Assembly: GCA_034408685.1 (NCBI GenBank)
Contig: JAWXCP010000108.1
Span: forward strand, 1-34,362
Length of the DNA stretch: 34,362 bases
Direction of reading: 5' to 3'
Origin: JANXVY01 sp034408685
Lineage (GTDB): Bacteria; Pseudomonadota; Alphaproteobacteria; Rhizobiales; Hyphomicrobiaceae
Both the position numbers and the translations under genes were made by a program. The notes under the pieces are model-generated. The model was not told the DNA's origin and searched no databases. It was given only the letters and a program-made list of their open reading frames with translations. Positions 15,269-23,149 of the stretch are shown piece by piece. The first letter of the stretch is position 1. Each line of letters starts with the position of its first letter.

Positions 15269-16668
15269 TGCGCAAGACAGACATCGCGTTTTGGTCGTTC
15301 CTGTCGATGACCGCGCTGGCGGGCGCGACGACAGTGTTCAACCTCACCCGCGCTCATTCGGCCACGCCCTCGCCCAACTCCGAGCTCTACCGCCAACTCG
15401 ATCTGTTCGGCGACGTGCTTGAGCGTGTCCGCGCCGACTACGTTGAAAAACCCGAAGATAGCCAGCTGATCGAGTCGGCCATCAACGGCATGTTGACGGC
15501 GCTCGACCCGCACTCGTCCTACATGTCGGCCAAAAGCTTCCGCGACATGCAGGTCCAGACCCGCGGCGAGTTCGGTGGCCTAGGTATCGAAGTCACCATG
15601 GAGAACGGAGTTATCAAGGTCGTCTCGCCAATTGATGACACGCCGGCCTACAAGGCTGGCGTCATGGCCAACGACCTGATCACCCACCTCGACAACGATT
15701 CGATCAACGGACTGACGCTCGAGCAGGCGGTCGAAAAGATGCGCGGCCCGGTCAACACGCCAATCAGCCTGACGATCATCCGCAAGGGCAAGGAAGATCC
15801 GTTTGATCTCAAAGTCACGCGCGACGTGATCAAGATCAATCCGGTCAAGGCCCGCGCCGAAGGCGAAGTTGCCTATGTCAAGGTCTCGACCTTCAACGAA
15901 CAGACCCACGCCAGCCTTGTCCGGTCGGTCGAGCAATTGAAGAAGTCGATGGGCAAAGACCTCAAGGGCTACATCATCGACCTGCGCAACAACCCCGGTG
16001 GCTTGCTCGATCAAGCGGTCGCGATGTCAGACGACTTCCTCGAGAAGGGCGCAATCGTCCTGACCAAGGGCCGCAATGGTGAGGAAACACAGCGCGCGCA
16101 AGCTCAGCCGGGCGACATCACCGAAGGCAAGCGCGTCATCGTCCTGATCAATGGCGGTTCGGCGTCGGCCTCCGAAATCGTCGCTGGTGCGCTCCAAGAC
16201 CACAAGCGGGCGACCGTCGTCGGGACACGTTCGTTCGGTAAGGGCTCAGTGCAGACGATCATCCCGCTCGGCACCAACGGCGCGATCCGCCTCACGACCG
16301 CGCGCTACTACACGCCGTCGAACCGGTCGATCCAGGCCAAGGGCATCGATCCCGATATCGTCGTCGAGCCCGAACTGCCGGAAGAGTTGAAGGCCAAAGT
16401 CGCTGTCTATGAGAAGGGCCGGGGCGAGGCCAGCCTACCGCGCCACTTGAAGAACAAAGACGGCAAAGACGTCAAAGACGCGAAAGACAAGGAAAAGAAA
16501 GAAGAGTCGGGATCGTCGGCCTACGTGCCTAAGGAGCCGGAAAAGGACACCCAGCTCCAGTATGCGCTCGGCTTGATCCGTGGCACCATTACCCAAGCCA
16601 AGGTCATCGACCTGAAGCCGTCGGACGATATGCCCGCTGGCGAGGCCAAGAAGCCGGTCCCGAACTGA
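15265..16668 (+). CDS. ctpA: Carboxy-terminal processing protease CtpA (S41 family)
   Basis: This periplasmic serine protease trims or degrades proteins from the C-terminus and often acts on envelope and peptidoglycan enzymes. It has 467 residues. An N-terminal signal sequence or anchor (about 8-28) is followed by a PDZ domain (about 95-180, with GLGIEV and SPIDDTPAYKAGV). The protease core carries Ser301 in GGSASASEIVAGALQD, Asp312 and Lys326 in GTRSFGKGSVQT. This reproduces the Ser-Asp-Lys spacing of E. coli Tsp. A charged Lys/Asp/Glu tail (about 403-445, KDGKDVKDAKDKEKKEE) is an odd low-complexity addition. It starts inside the envC stop (ATGA-type overlap), with GAAAGG upstream. Coupling to EnvC supports a joint role in cell-wall remodelling. 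A terminator follows. Confidence 0.95.
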   Translation: MMRKTDIAFWSFLSMTALAGATTVFNLTRAHSATPSPNSELYRQLDLFGDVLERVRADYVEKPEDSQLIESAINGMLTALDPHSSYMSAKSFRDMQVQTRGEFGGLGIEVTMENGVIKVVSPIDDTPAYKAGVMANDLITHLDNDSINGLTLEQAVEKMRGPVNTPISLTIIRKGKEDPFDLKVTRDVIKINPVKARAEGEVAYVKVSTFNEQTHASLVRSVEQLKKSMGKDLKGYIIDLRNNPGGLLDQAVAMSDDFLEKGAIVLTKGRNGEETQRAQAQPGDITEGKRVIVLINGGSASASEIVAGALQDHKRATVVGTRSFGKGSVQTIIPLGTNGAIRLTTARYYTPSNRSIQAKGIDPDIVVEPELPEELKAKVAVYEKGRGEASLPRHLKNKDGKDVKDAKDKEKKEESGSSAYVPKEPEKDTQLQYALGLIRGTITQAKVIDLKPSDDMPAGEAKKPVPN

Positions 16669-16704
16669 ATGCGACCGTAGCGCCGAAACAAATGACACAG
16701 CGTG

Positions 16705-16733
16705 CGGGCATCCTTCAGGGTGCCCGTTTTGTT
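16705..16733 (+). terminator. Rho-independent terminator after ctpA
   Basis: A nine-base-pair stem (CGGGCATCC at 16705-16713 with GGGTGCCCG at 16718-16726, one T-G pair) closes a TTCA tetraloop and is followed by TTTTGTTT. It is 37 bases after the ctpA stop and 16 bases before rppH, so rppH needs its own promoter or some read-through. Confidence 0.8.
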
Positions 16734-16748
16734 TGAGGGACGCCGCCG

Positions 16749-17285
16749 ATGACCGCATCACATACCCCTGCCCGCGAATCTGTTTCTCCGCCGATCGGCT
16801 ACCGGCCTTGCGTCGGCGCGATGATCCTCAACGCCGAGGGTCTGGTCTGGGTCGGCCGCCGCATCGACGCGCCGGGCGATGCGGAAGGTCGCGGCACCTG
16901 GTGGCAGATGCCGCAAGGCGGCGTCGACGAGGGTGAAGACGCCGCCGTTGCCGTGTTCCGCGAGGTCGCTGAAGAAACCGGGATGCGTTCGGTCACCATG
17001 ATTGCCGAGATCGGCGGCCCCTATACCTACGACCTGCCACCGGAGCTGATCGGAAAGGTCTGGGGCGGCAAGTATCGCGGGCAAAAGCAGCGCTGGTTCG
17101 CGCTGCGCTTCACCGGCGACGAAACCGAAATCGACCTAGCCCCTCCCGGCCACAGCGCCGAATTCGATGCATGGCGCTGGGCACCCATGTCCGAACTGAT
17201 CGACCAGATCGTGCCGTTCAAGCGCGACGTCTACCGCGCGGTGCTAGCGGATGCGGAGCGGTTGCAGATCCTCCACCAAAAATAA
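16749..17285 (+). CDS. rppH: RNA pyrophosphohydrolase (Nudix)
   Basis: RppH removes pyrophosphate from the 5' end of primary transcripts and so starts their decay; related enzymes also cut dinucleoside polyphosphates. It has 178 residues. The complete Nudix box is at 57-79 (GGVDEGEDAAVAVFREVAEE and on), with all metal-binding glutamates present. IGYRPCVGAMILN before it and WWQMPQGG, KYRGQKQRWFALRF and AEFDAWRWAPM around it are typical of the RppH subgroup rather than general Nudix enzymes. The start is ATG 16749, without a strong ribosome-binding site. A terminator separates it from ctpA. The next gene, an ECF sigma factor, starts 58 bases after its stop. Confidence 0.93.
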   Translation: MTASHTPARESVSPPIGYRPCVGAMILNAEGLVWVGRRIDAPGDAEGRGTWWQMPQGGVDEGEDAAVAVFREVAEETGMRSVTMIAEIGGPYTYDLPPELIGKVWGGKYRGQKQRWFALRFTGDETEIDLAPPGHSAEFDAWRWAPMSELIDQIVPFKRDVYRAVLADAERLQILHQK

Positions 17286-17343
17286 TCGCAATTGGCCCCA
17301 AGGATTGCGTCGCCGTCCGCGTCGAACGTTGAAAGACGGCGCA

Positions 17344-17901
17344 GTGACCGGGGACGATGCGTCAGTGGACAGGTCCGACGAGGCGTTAGCGGATGATGCG
17401 GCGGCGGGTAACCGGGCGGCGCTCGCGGTGTTGTTAGAGCGCCACTACGATCGCATCCATCGGTTTGCGTGGCGCTGGGCCGGGTCTCGCGCAGAAGCCG
17501 AGGACATCGCGCAAGACGTCTGCGTGAAGGTCGCCGTCGCGATCCGCGCGTTCCGAGGCGAAGCGCAGTTCACCACGTGGCTATACCGCATAACGTTCAC
17601 CACCGCCGCCGACCGGGCGCGCGCCCGCCAAAGGATCCTGACGTTCGCCCCGTCTGAAATGATGCAGCTCGCCGATGCAGCTGTCCCAGCGTGTCAGGAG
17701 GACGCGGTCATTGGCGCCGAGTTGTGGGCCGCTGTTCGCGCGCTGCCCGATCAGCAGAGGGCGGCCGTGATGTTCGTTTATGGCGAAGACCTGTCCCACC
17801 AGGAGGCGGCAGTGCTGATGGGCTGTACCGAGAAAACCGTATCCTGGCATCTGCACGAGGCGCGACGCCGTCTGAAAATCAAACTCGAGGCCGCCGGTTG
17901 A
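17344..17901 (+). CDS. ECF-type RNA polymerase sigma factor
   Basis: This alternative sigma factor of the extracytoplasmic-function class has 185 residues from the GTG at 17344. Region 2 (about 26-92) contains LLERHYDRIHRFAWRWAGS, EDIAQDVCVKV and FRGEAQFTTWLYRI. Region 4 (about 122-178) contains LPDQQRAAVMFVYGEDLSHQ and a helix-turn-helix ending TVSWHLHEARRRLKIKL. The two regions are joined by a short linker and there is no extra C-terminal domain. The frame is open to 17251, but that would overlap rppH; GAAAGACGG before the GTG is a fair ribosome-binding site. Only two bases separate it from the VWA gene, so the latter is the probable partner and may act as its anti-sigma factor. The signal it answers is unknown. 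Confidence 0.92.
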   Translation: MTGDDASVDRSDEALADDAAAGNRAALAVLLERHYDRIHRFAWRWAGSRAEAEDIAQDVCVKVAVAIRAFRGEAQFTTWLYRITFTTAADRARARQRILTFAPSEMMQLADAAVPACQEDAVIGAELWAAVRALPDQQRAAVMFVYGEDLSHQEAAVLMGCTEKTVSWHLHEARRRLKIKLEAAG

Positions 17902-17903
17902 CC

Positions 17904-20147
17904 ATGACCAACTCCGATCTCGAAAAGCTGAAGTCGCTACCGGTCCCCAAGCCGGGCGGGGGCGCACGTGAGCGTGCGATTGAAGCCGCGCTTGTCGCGT
18001 TCGAAAAATCGGCAGCGACCACCCAAGGAACAGCCGCTGCCAACCGTCCATCCTCCGCGCCCCATTCAGGGACCAGGAGATCCTTCATGTCGACGATTAA
18101 AATCAACTGCCCGCTGGCGGCATGCCTCGCCACGGCGGTCATGGCGGTGCCTGTTGTGCTCTATATGGGCCCGCGTGATGCCGGGCGGAACCAGCCTGAG
18201 CCAGGCTCGGTTGGTCGTGGGACCGAGCTGGCGCAGCTGCCCGAGCCGAAACAGACAAAAGAAAAAGACGCACCCCGCGCTCAGGAGCAGCGTCCCGTTG
18301 CGAAGATCGAGCTTGGGGCGCAGGACAAGTCTCCGGCCGTCGCGGCCGCCGCTCCCCTCGCAACGCAAACAAAGCCGTCGCCGCCTGTTGCAGCAATGGA
18401 ACCGGCGACGCGTATCGCGCCGTCGGCTGTCGAGAAGAGCGACCGGGGTGATAGCAGCCGAACCATGGATCGCGAGCGGCTGTCAGCCGAATTCAAAGCT
18501 GCCCCGGCATCGCCATCCGCTACCGCCTCATCATCCAGCTTGTTAAACGCCCTGGGAAAGGCCGAAGCCTCGAAACCGGATGCGAACGCGCAGGAATTCA
18601 GCAGAAATAGTCGGAAGATGACCGAGCAACTTGCTCCGGGACTTGCAGGGCGCGTCGCTGGCTACGCGCCGACGGCTCGGCCAGAACCTGTGATTGCCGC
18701 TCCGCAAGAATACCGCGATCAACACGAGGCGTTCTCTGAAAATCCCGTCAAACAGGTCGCGAGCGACCCGGTATCGACGTTCTCGCTCGACGTCGATACG
18801 GCGAGCTACGCATTCGTGCGCCGCGCGCTGAATGCCGGAAGCCTGCCACCCAAGGACGCTGTCCGCGTCGAGGAGTTGATCAACTATTTCCCCTACGACT
18901 ACGCAACGCCCGAGGCAGCCGCACTACCGTTCCAGCCGTCGATCACCATCACGCCCGCGCCGTGGAACGCCGCCCGTAAGCTTGTCCACATCGGACTCAA
19001 GGGCTACGCGTTGCGTGCCGCCGAACGCCCGCGCGCCAACCTCGTGTTCTTGATCGACGTTTCCGGCTCGATGGCGTCGCAGGACCGTCTCCCGCTGGTC
19101 AAGAACGCCTTCCGCATGCTGGTCGACGAACTGCAGCCAGACGACACGGTCGGCATCGTCACATATGCGTCCGGCAGCGGCATCGCGCTTAAGCCGACGA
19201 AGATCGCAAACAAGTCAGAGATCCTGAGCGTGATCGACCGGCTCGGCGCGGGCGGCTCGACGGCAGGCGCCAAGGGCATCGAGGATGCCTATGCGCTGGC
19301 CGAAGCTAACTTCGACAAAGCCGGCGTCAACCGCATCATCCTGGCGACCGACGGCGACTTCAACGTCGGCATTACCGACCGTGGCCAGCTCAAAGGATTT
19401 ATCGAGCGCAAGCGCGACAAGGGGATCTTCCTGTCGATCCTCGGCGTCGGCCAGGGCAACTACAACGACGCGACCATGCAGGCGCTAGCCCAGAACGGCA
19501 ACGGCACGGCAGCCTACGTCGATACGCTCAACGAGGCGCGCAAGTTGCTCGTCGAGGAAGCATCTTCAACGCTCTTTACGATCGCCAAGGACGTCAAGAT
19601 CCAGGTCGAGTTCAACCCCGCGGTCGTCTCCGAATACCGCCTGATCGGCTACGAGACGCGCGCGCTGAAGCGCGAGGACTTCAACAATGACAACGTCGAC
19701 GCCGGTGATGTCGGCTCGGGCCACACGGTGACGGCCATCTACGAGATCACGCCGGTCGGGCAGCCGCCGTCGGCCGATCCGCTGCGCTATGCGACGCCGG
19801 ATAAAGCCGAACAGCCCGGACCTTCGAGAGCGGCTCCGTCAACGCCCGAGTACGGCTTCTTCAAGTTGCGCTACAAGTTGCCAAACGAGGACGCCTCGAA
19901 GTTATTGTCCTTGCCACTGACGACAGCGCAGGAAAAGCGCACCCTCGATACCGCCTCCGACGACGTTCGGTTTTCAGTTGCGGTGGCTGGCTTCGGGCAG
20001 CTGTTGCGCGGGTCGCCACTCGTGGCGGGCAAATACAGCTACGACGACGTCGTCGCGCTGGCGCAATCAGCAAAAGGCGCCGACCCGTTCGGCTACCGCG
20101 CCGAGTTCATCAACTTGGCCCGGCTCGCAAAATCGGCGGCGAAATAA
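17904..20147 (+). CDS. Membrane-anchored von Willebrand A protein (YfbK-like), possible anti-sigma
   Basis: This 747-residue protein has a short cytoplasmic N-terminus (1-66, MTNSDLEKLKSLPVPKPGGG and on), one membrane helix (about 69-88) and a long Pro/Ala/Lys linker (to about 275). A YfbK-type N-terminal domain follows (about 280-370, FSLDVDTASYAFVRR), then a VWA domain (about 375-560) and a DUF3520-like C-terminus (about 565-745). The VWA metal site is complete: DVSGSM (Asp385, Ser387, Ser389), Thr453 in GGSTAGAKG and Asp483 in ATDGDFN. The topology places the VWA part in the periplasm and the first 66 residues in the cytoplasm, where they could hold the sigma factor encoded two bases upstream. 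That role is inference; the domain calls are firm. ATG 17904 is chosen because it follows the sigma stop; the frame runs on upstream within the sigma gene. Confidence 0.88.
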   Translation: MTNSDLEKLKSLPVPKPGGGARERAIEAALVAFEKSAATTQGTAAANRPSSAPHSGTRRSFMSTIKINCPLAACLATAVMAVPVVLYMGPRDAGRNQPEPGSVGRGTELAQLPEPKQTKEKDAPRAQEQRPVAKIELGAQDKSPAVAAAAPLATQTKPSPPVAAMEPATRIAPSAVEKSDRGDSSRTMDRERLSAEFKAAPASPSATASSSSLLNALGKAEASKPDANAQEFSRNSRKMTEQLAPGLAGRVAGYAPTARPEPVIAAPQEYRDQHEAFSENPVKQVASDPVSTFSLDVDTASYAFVRRALNAGSLPPKDAVRVEELINYFPYDYATPEAAALPFQPSITITPAPWNAARKLVHIGLKGYALRAAERPRANLVFLIDVSGSMASQDRLPLVKNAFRMLVDELQPDDTVGIVTYASGSGIALKPTKIANKSEILSVIDRLGAGGSTAGAKGIEDAYALAEANFDKAGVNRIILATDGDFNVGITDRGQLKGFIERKRDKGIFLSILGVGQGNYNDATMQALAQNGNGTAAYVDTLNEARKLLVEEASSTLFTIAKDVKIQVEFNPAVVSEYRLIGYETRALKREDFNNDNVDAGDVGSGHTVTAIYEITPVGQPPSADPLRYATPDKAEQPGPSRAAPSTPEYGFFKLRYKLPNEDASKLLSLPLTTAQEKRTLDTASDDVRFSVAVAGFGQLLRGSPLVAGKYSYDDVVALAQSAKGADPFGYRAEFINLARLAKSAAK

Positions 20148-20161
20148 ATCACCTGCGCGGG

Positions 20162-20193
20162 TGGCATCGGCCGACTTGCACGGGTCGGTGCCA
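20162..20193. other. Stem-loop between convergent genes
   Basis: TGGCA (20162-20166) pairs with TGCCA (20189-20193), and CCGAC (20171-20175) pairs with GTCGG (20184-20188). A four-base bulge lies on the left arm and the loop has eight bases. There is no T-run on either strand. It sits 14 bases after the VWA stop, so it may protect that transcript's 3' end. Confidence 0.35.
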
Positions 20194-20207
20194 TACGCAC
20201 CTCACGG

Positions 20208-20233
20208 GAGTGCCAGCATTGAGTGCCAGCATC
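20208..20233. repeat. Two tandem copies of a 13-bp unit
   Basis: GAGTGCCAGCATT (20208-20220) is followed directly by GAGTGCCAGCATC (20221-20233), with one mismatch. The second copy also forms the left arm of a small hairpin (AGTGCC at 20222-20227 with GGCACT at 20236-20241) that ends at the stop codon of the minus-strand gene. It is probably replication slippage in a non-coding gap. Confidence 0.7.
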
Positions 20234-20241
20234 ACGGCACT

Positions 20242-20787
20242 TCAAAAGCCCCACAGCATCAGCGGGTTAGCGTGGATCCGCGCAGCTGCAAGCTCTGAGA
20301 GCAGCGTTCGGTCGAATGGCTCGACGATCATGTGCGTGCCAGTTTTGCTGGCATATTGATAAAGCGCCTCGCCCCGGATGCCGATGCGCGCCAGATCAGA
20401 CGTGACGACCGCCGCCTCGTCTGGCGCATCGCAGTCGAACAGCCATAACTTGTCGCGTTGGCTCGTCGGCGCCATCAGAGCCGACGCCCACCGGTCTTCC
20501 AGATCGCGATAAAAAGCGCCGGGGTCCGCGTCGTACTCGGCGGCGAGTTGCCGCTCCTTGAACAGACGGACGGCCTTGGATAAATCGCGGGCGCCAGCCG
20601 ACCCATAGATGCGCTCCCCGTCGGTGGAAAGCGCGGCGAGTTCACCAAGCGCCGCATCTAACGCGCCAACCGAATGGGTCACGCGTGTCAATTGCCGCTC
20701 GTTCGTTATACCGTCCTTGTGACGCGACTTGAGGAACAGCACTCGGGTGCCGACTTTATACCGTTCGGGATGCTCGATGAGGCGCAC
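20242..20787 (-). CDS. Unrecognised 181-residue protein with primase-polymerase-like motifs
   Basis: I do not recognise a family with certainty. The GTG start at 20787 has GAGG seven bases upstream. The protein is soluble, without signal or membrane helix. Visible features are RIYGSAGARDLSKAVRLFKE (about 59-78), RWASALMAP, KLWLFDCDAPDE with Asp118 and Asp120, and KTGTHMIVEPFD with His152 and Asp159. A hydrophobic strand ending Asp-x-Asp, then a Gly-x-His strand, then a further Asp resembles motifs I-III of archaeo-eukaryotic primases, though the protein is much shorter than a full enzyme. It follows atpC by 69 bp on the same strand and may be read through from the ATPase operon. It converges with the VWA gene. 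The gene call is firmer than any function. Confidence 0.7.
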   Translation of the reverse strand: MRLIEHPERYKVGTRVLFLKSRHKDGITNERQLTRVTHSVGALDAALGELAALSTDGERIYGSAGARDLSKAVRLFKERQLAAEYDADPGAFYRDLEDRWASALMAPTSQRDKLWLFDCDAPDEAAVVTSDLARIGIRGEALYQYASKTGTHMIVEPFDRTLLSELAAARIHANPLMLWGF

Positions 20788-20856
20788 GGATCAACCTCGC
20801 TCCTAGCCCCGCAACTCCAAGCCCCCGCTGCTCGCGCGCCAGTTGGCCTCAGAGCG

Positions 20857-21261
20857 TCAGCCCTTTTGGCGAGCCGTCAAAATGGCCTTCATCTGGTCGA
20901 TCGCGATGCCCAGATGGCGGCGGGCCTCGTCGTCCTTTTCGGCAGCCATTGCATCTTCAGCCGCCGCGAGTTCACGCTCGACTTGGCGCACGTCGACGTC
21001 ATCGGTGGCAAACGCCTTTTCGGCCAAAACCACGACCGCGCTGCCACGGATGTCGGCAACGCCACCTTGGACGAAGATCGCGGTTTTGTTGCCAGCCGCT
21101 CGAGCGACGATGGTGCCGGGCCGCAGCGTCGACACGACAGGGGCATGCCCGGCCATCACCGTCATGTCGCCGTCGACCCCAGGGAGTTCGACCTGCTCTG
21201 CCTCAACGGACAGCAGGACCCGCTCCGGGCTGACGAGTTCGAATGTGAACGTCTGCGCCAT
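20857..21261 (-). CDS. atpC: F1-ATPase epsilon subunit
   Basis: The epsilon subunit is part of the F1 central stalk and inhibits ATP hydrolysis. It has 134 residues. The N-terminal beta-sandwich (about 1-85) begins FTFELVSPERVLLSVEAEQV and contains the signature VELPGVDGDMTVMAGHAPVV. The C-terminal part (about 87-130) is the two-helix arm (VERELAAAEDAMAAEKDDEA). AAGGA lies 11 bases before the ATG. It is the last recognisable F1 gene. The 83-residue cysteine protein lies between atpD and atpC, so atpC is 375 bp from the atpD stop instead of adjacent. Confidence 0.95.
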   Translation of the reverse strand: MAQTFTFELVSPERVLLSVEAEQVELPGVDGDMTVMAGHAPVVSTLRPGTIVARAAGNKTAIFVQGGVADIRGSAVVVLAEKAFATDDVDVRQVERELAAAEDAMAAEKDDEARRHLGIAIDQMKAILTARQKG

Positions 21262-21338
21262 GACGGTCGCGTTCCTTATGAGTCACGGCGCGAGGTTAGC
21301 GCCTACCGGCCTACACGGGTTCAGCGATCAATCAACGA

Positions 21339-21590
21339 TCACGCGCTGGCTTCAGCCTTGGCTTTTACGTCGTCTTCGCTCTGAACTTTCGTGCCGCAGA
21401 ACGGGCAGAAGAACAGCGGATGCTCGACCATGCCGGGCTCCTCGTCTTCGAGATCGATGAGGCCGACGGACAGGTACAAAACGCCGTCTTCGCCGACCGC
21501 AATCAACGGCTCGAAATCTTCGCCCGACAGCGCGTCCTTCAATTCCTCGCAGCAACCGCCAAAGGCCGCTGCCGTTGCATCATCTGCCAT
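21339..21590 (-). CDS. Small four-cysteine protein inside the ATPase operon
   Basis: This 83-residue acidic protein has Cys13-Cys14 near the N-terminus (FGGCCEELKDAL) and a C-terminal FFCPFCGTKVQ with Cys62 and Cys65. Together these could bind one zinc ion, like a split zinc ribbon. The middle (EPLIAVGEDGVLYLSVGLID) looks like a small beta-sheet. I recall similar unnamed proteins in related Hyphomicrobiales but cannot name a family. GGAG lies six bases before the ATG. It is 45 bp after atpD and 77 bp before atpC, on the same strand, so it must be cotranscribed with F1. A role in ATP synthase assembly or regulation is suggested by position only. Confidence 0.8.
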   Translation of the reverse strand: MADDATAAAFGGCCEELKDALSGEDFEPLIAVGEDGVLYLSVGLIDLEDEEPGMVEHPLFFCPFCGTKVQSEDDVKAKAEASA

Positions 21591-21635
21591 GTCGATCTCC
21601 CTAACCCGCCGGTCTGTTCGTCAATACGCTCGATA

Positions 21636-23075
21636 TTATGCAGCTTCGGCGAGCTTCTCGGCTTTGGCAATGGCCTCGTCGATCGTACCAACCATGTAAA
21701 ACGCTGGCTCGGGCAGGTGGTCGTATGCGCCTTCGCACAGTCCCTTGAAGCCCTTGATCGTCTCGGCGAGCGGAACCTGCACGCCCTTCGAGCCGGTGAA
21801 CACCTCGGCGACCGTGAACGGCTGAGACATGAACCGCTCGATTTTGCGCGCGCGGGCGACCGTCATCTTGTCGTCTTCCGACAGTTCGTCCATGCCGAGA
21901 ATGGCGATGATGTCCTGCAGCGACTTGTACTTCTGCAGGATCGCCTGAACGCGGCGAGCAACATCGTAATGCTCCTGACCAACGACGCGCGGATCGAGCA
22001 TGCGCGAGGTGCTGTCGAGCGGGTCGACGGCCGGATAGATGCCTTTTTCCGCGATCGAGCGCGATAGAACCGTTGTCGCGTCCAAATGGGCGAACGACGT
22101 TGCAGGCGCAGGGTCGGTCAAGTCGTCGGCCGGCACGTAAATCGCCTGCACCGACGTGATCGAGCCCTTCTGCGTCGTGGTGATGCGCTCCTGCAGCGCG
22201 CCCATGTCGGTGGCCAGTGTCGGCTGATAACCCACTGCCGACGGGATACGGCCGAGCAACGCCGACACTTCCGAACCAGCCTGGGTGAAGCGGAAGATGT
22301 TGTCGACGAAGAACAGCACGTCCTGGCCGCGGTCACGGAAGTCTTCAGCGACAGTCAGACCCGAAAGCGCAACGCGCATGCGTGCGCCCGGCGGTTCGTT
22401 CATCTGGCCGTACACCAGCGCGCACTTCGAGCCCTTGGCAGATCCGGCCTTCTTGGGATCGACGTTGACGTTCGATTCGATCATCTCGTGATAGAGATCG
22501 TTGCCCTCGCGTGTCCGCTCACCGACGCCGGCAAATACGGAATATCCGCCGTGCACCTTGGCGATGTTGTTGATCAACTCCATGATCAACACGGTCTTGC
22601 CGACGCCAGCGCCGCCGAACAGGCCGACTTTGCCGCCTTTGGCGTACGGCGCGAGCAGGTCGACGACCTTGATGCCGGTCACGAGAATCTGTGCTTCCGT
22701 CGACTGCTCTGCGAACGTCGGCGTAGGCTGGTGGATGGCGCGGACACTTGATGTCAGGATCGGCCCGGCTTCGTCGATAGGCTCGCCGATAACGTTCATG
22801 ATACGGCCGAGCGTTTCGTCACCGACCGGGACCGAAATCGGCAGGCCGGTGTCCATCACGTCCTGACCGCGAACAAGCCCTTCGGTCGAGTCCATCGCGA
22901 TCGTGCGGACGGTGCTCTCGCCGAGGTGCTGGGCGACCTCGAGCACGAGGCGGTTGCCGCCGTTCTTGGTCTCAAGCGAGTTCAAGATCTGCGGCAGGTG
23001 CCCTTCGAACTGCACGTCGACGACGGCGCCCATAACCTGGCGGATCTTTCCGATTGCGTTTACTGCCACTGCCAT
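21636..23075 (-). CDS. atpD: F1-ATPase beta subunit
   Basis: This is the catalytic subunit of ATP synthase (EC 7.1.2.2), 479 residues from the chosen start. The P-loop is FGGAGVGKT (153-161), and the catalytic glutamate is Glu186 in GVGERTREGND. The Walker B-type strand is DVLFFVDNIFRFTQAGSEVS. Further family marks are ALLGRIPSAVGYQPTLATDM and the DELSEDD loop near the C-terminus. I chose ATG 23075 because GAGGA at 23084-23088 is eight bases upstream and family members start there; the frame is open 14 codons further up. It lies 74 bp after atpG in the usual order. Confidence 0.97.
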   Translation of the reverse strand: MAVAVNAIGKIRQVMGAVVDVQFEGHLPQILNSLETKNGGNRLVLEVAQHLGESTVRTIAMDSTEGLVRGQDVMDTGLPISVPVGDETLGRIMNVIGEPIDEAGPILTSSVRAIHQPTPTFAEQSTEAQILVTGIKVVDLLAPYAKGGKVGLFGGAGVGKTVLIMELINNIAKVHGGYSVFAGVGERTREGNDLYHEMIESNVNVDPKKAGSAKGSKCALVYGQMNEPPGARMRVALSGLTVAEDFRDRGQDVLFFVDNIFRFTQAGSEVSALLGRIPSAVGYQPTLATDMGALQERITTTQKGSITSVQAIYVPADDLTDPAPATSFAHLDATTVLSRSIAEKGIYPAVDPLDSTSRMLDPRVVGQEHYDVARRVQAILQKYKSLQDIIAILGMDELSEDDKMTVARARKIERFMSQPFTVAEVFTGSKGVQVPLAETIKGFKGLCEGAYDHLPEPAFYMVGTIDEAIAKAEKLAEAA

Positions 23076-23149
23076 TGCCGTTGTCCTCGTTAGATCGTGC
23101 GAGCCGTCGTCGGCCATCCGAGTATTGAATTCAAGCCGTCAAGTCACCG

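Noticed and set aside
17251..17343. Longer start for the ECF sigma factor
   Set aside because: It overlaps the end of rppH and the extra residues are Arg-rich and not sigma-like.
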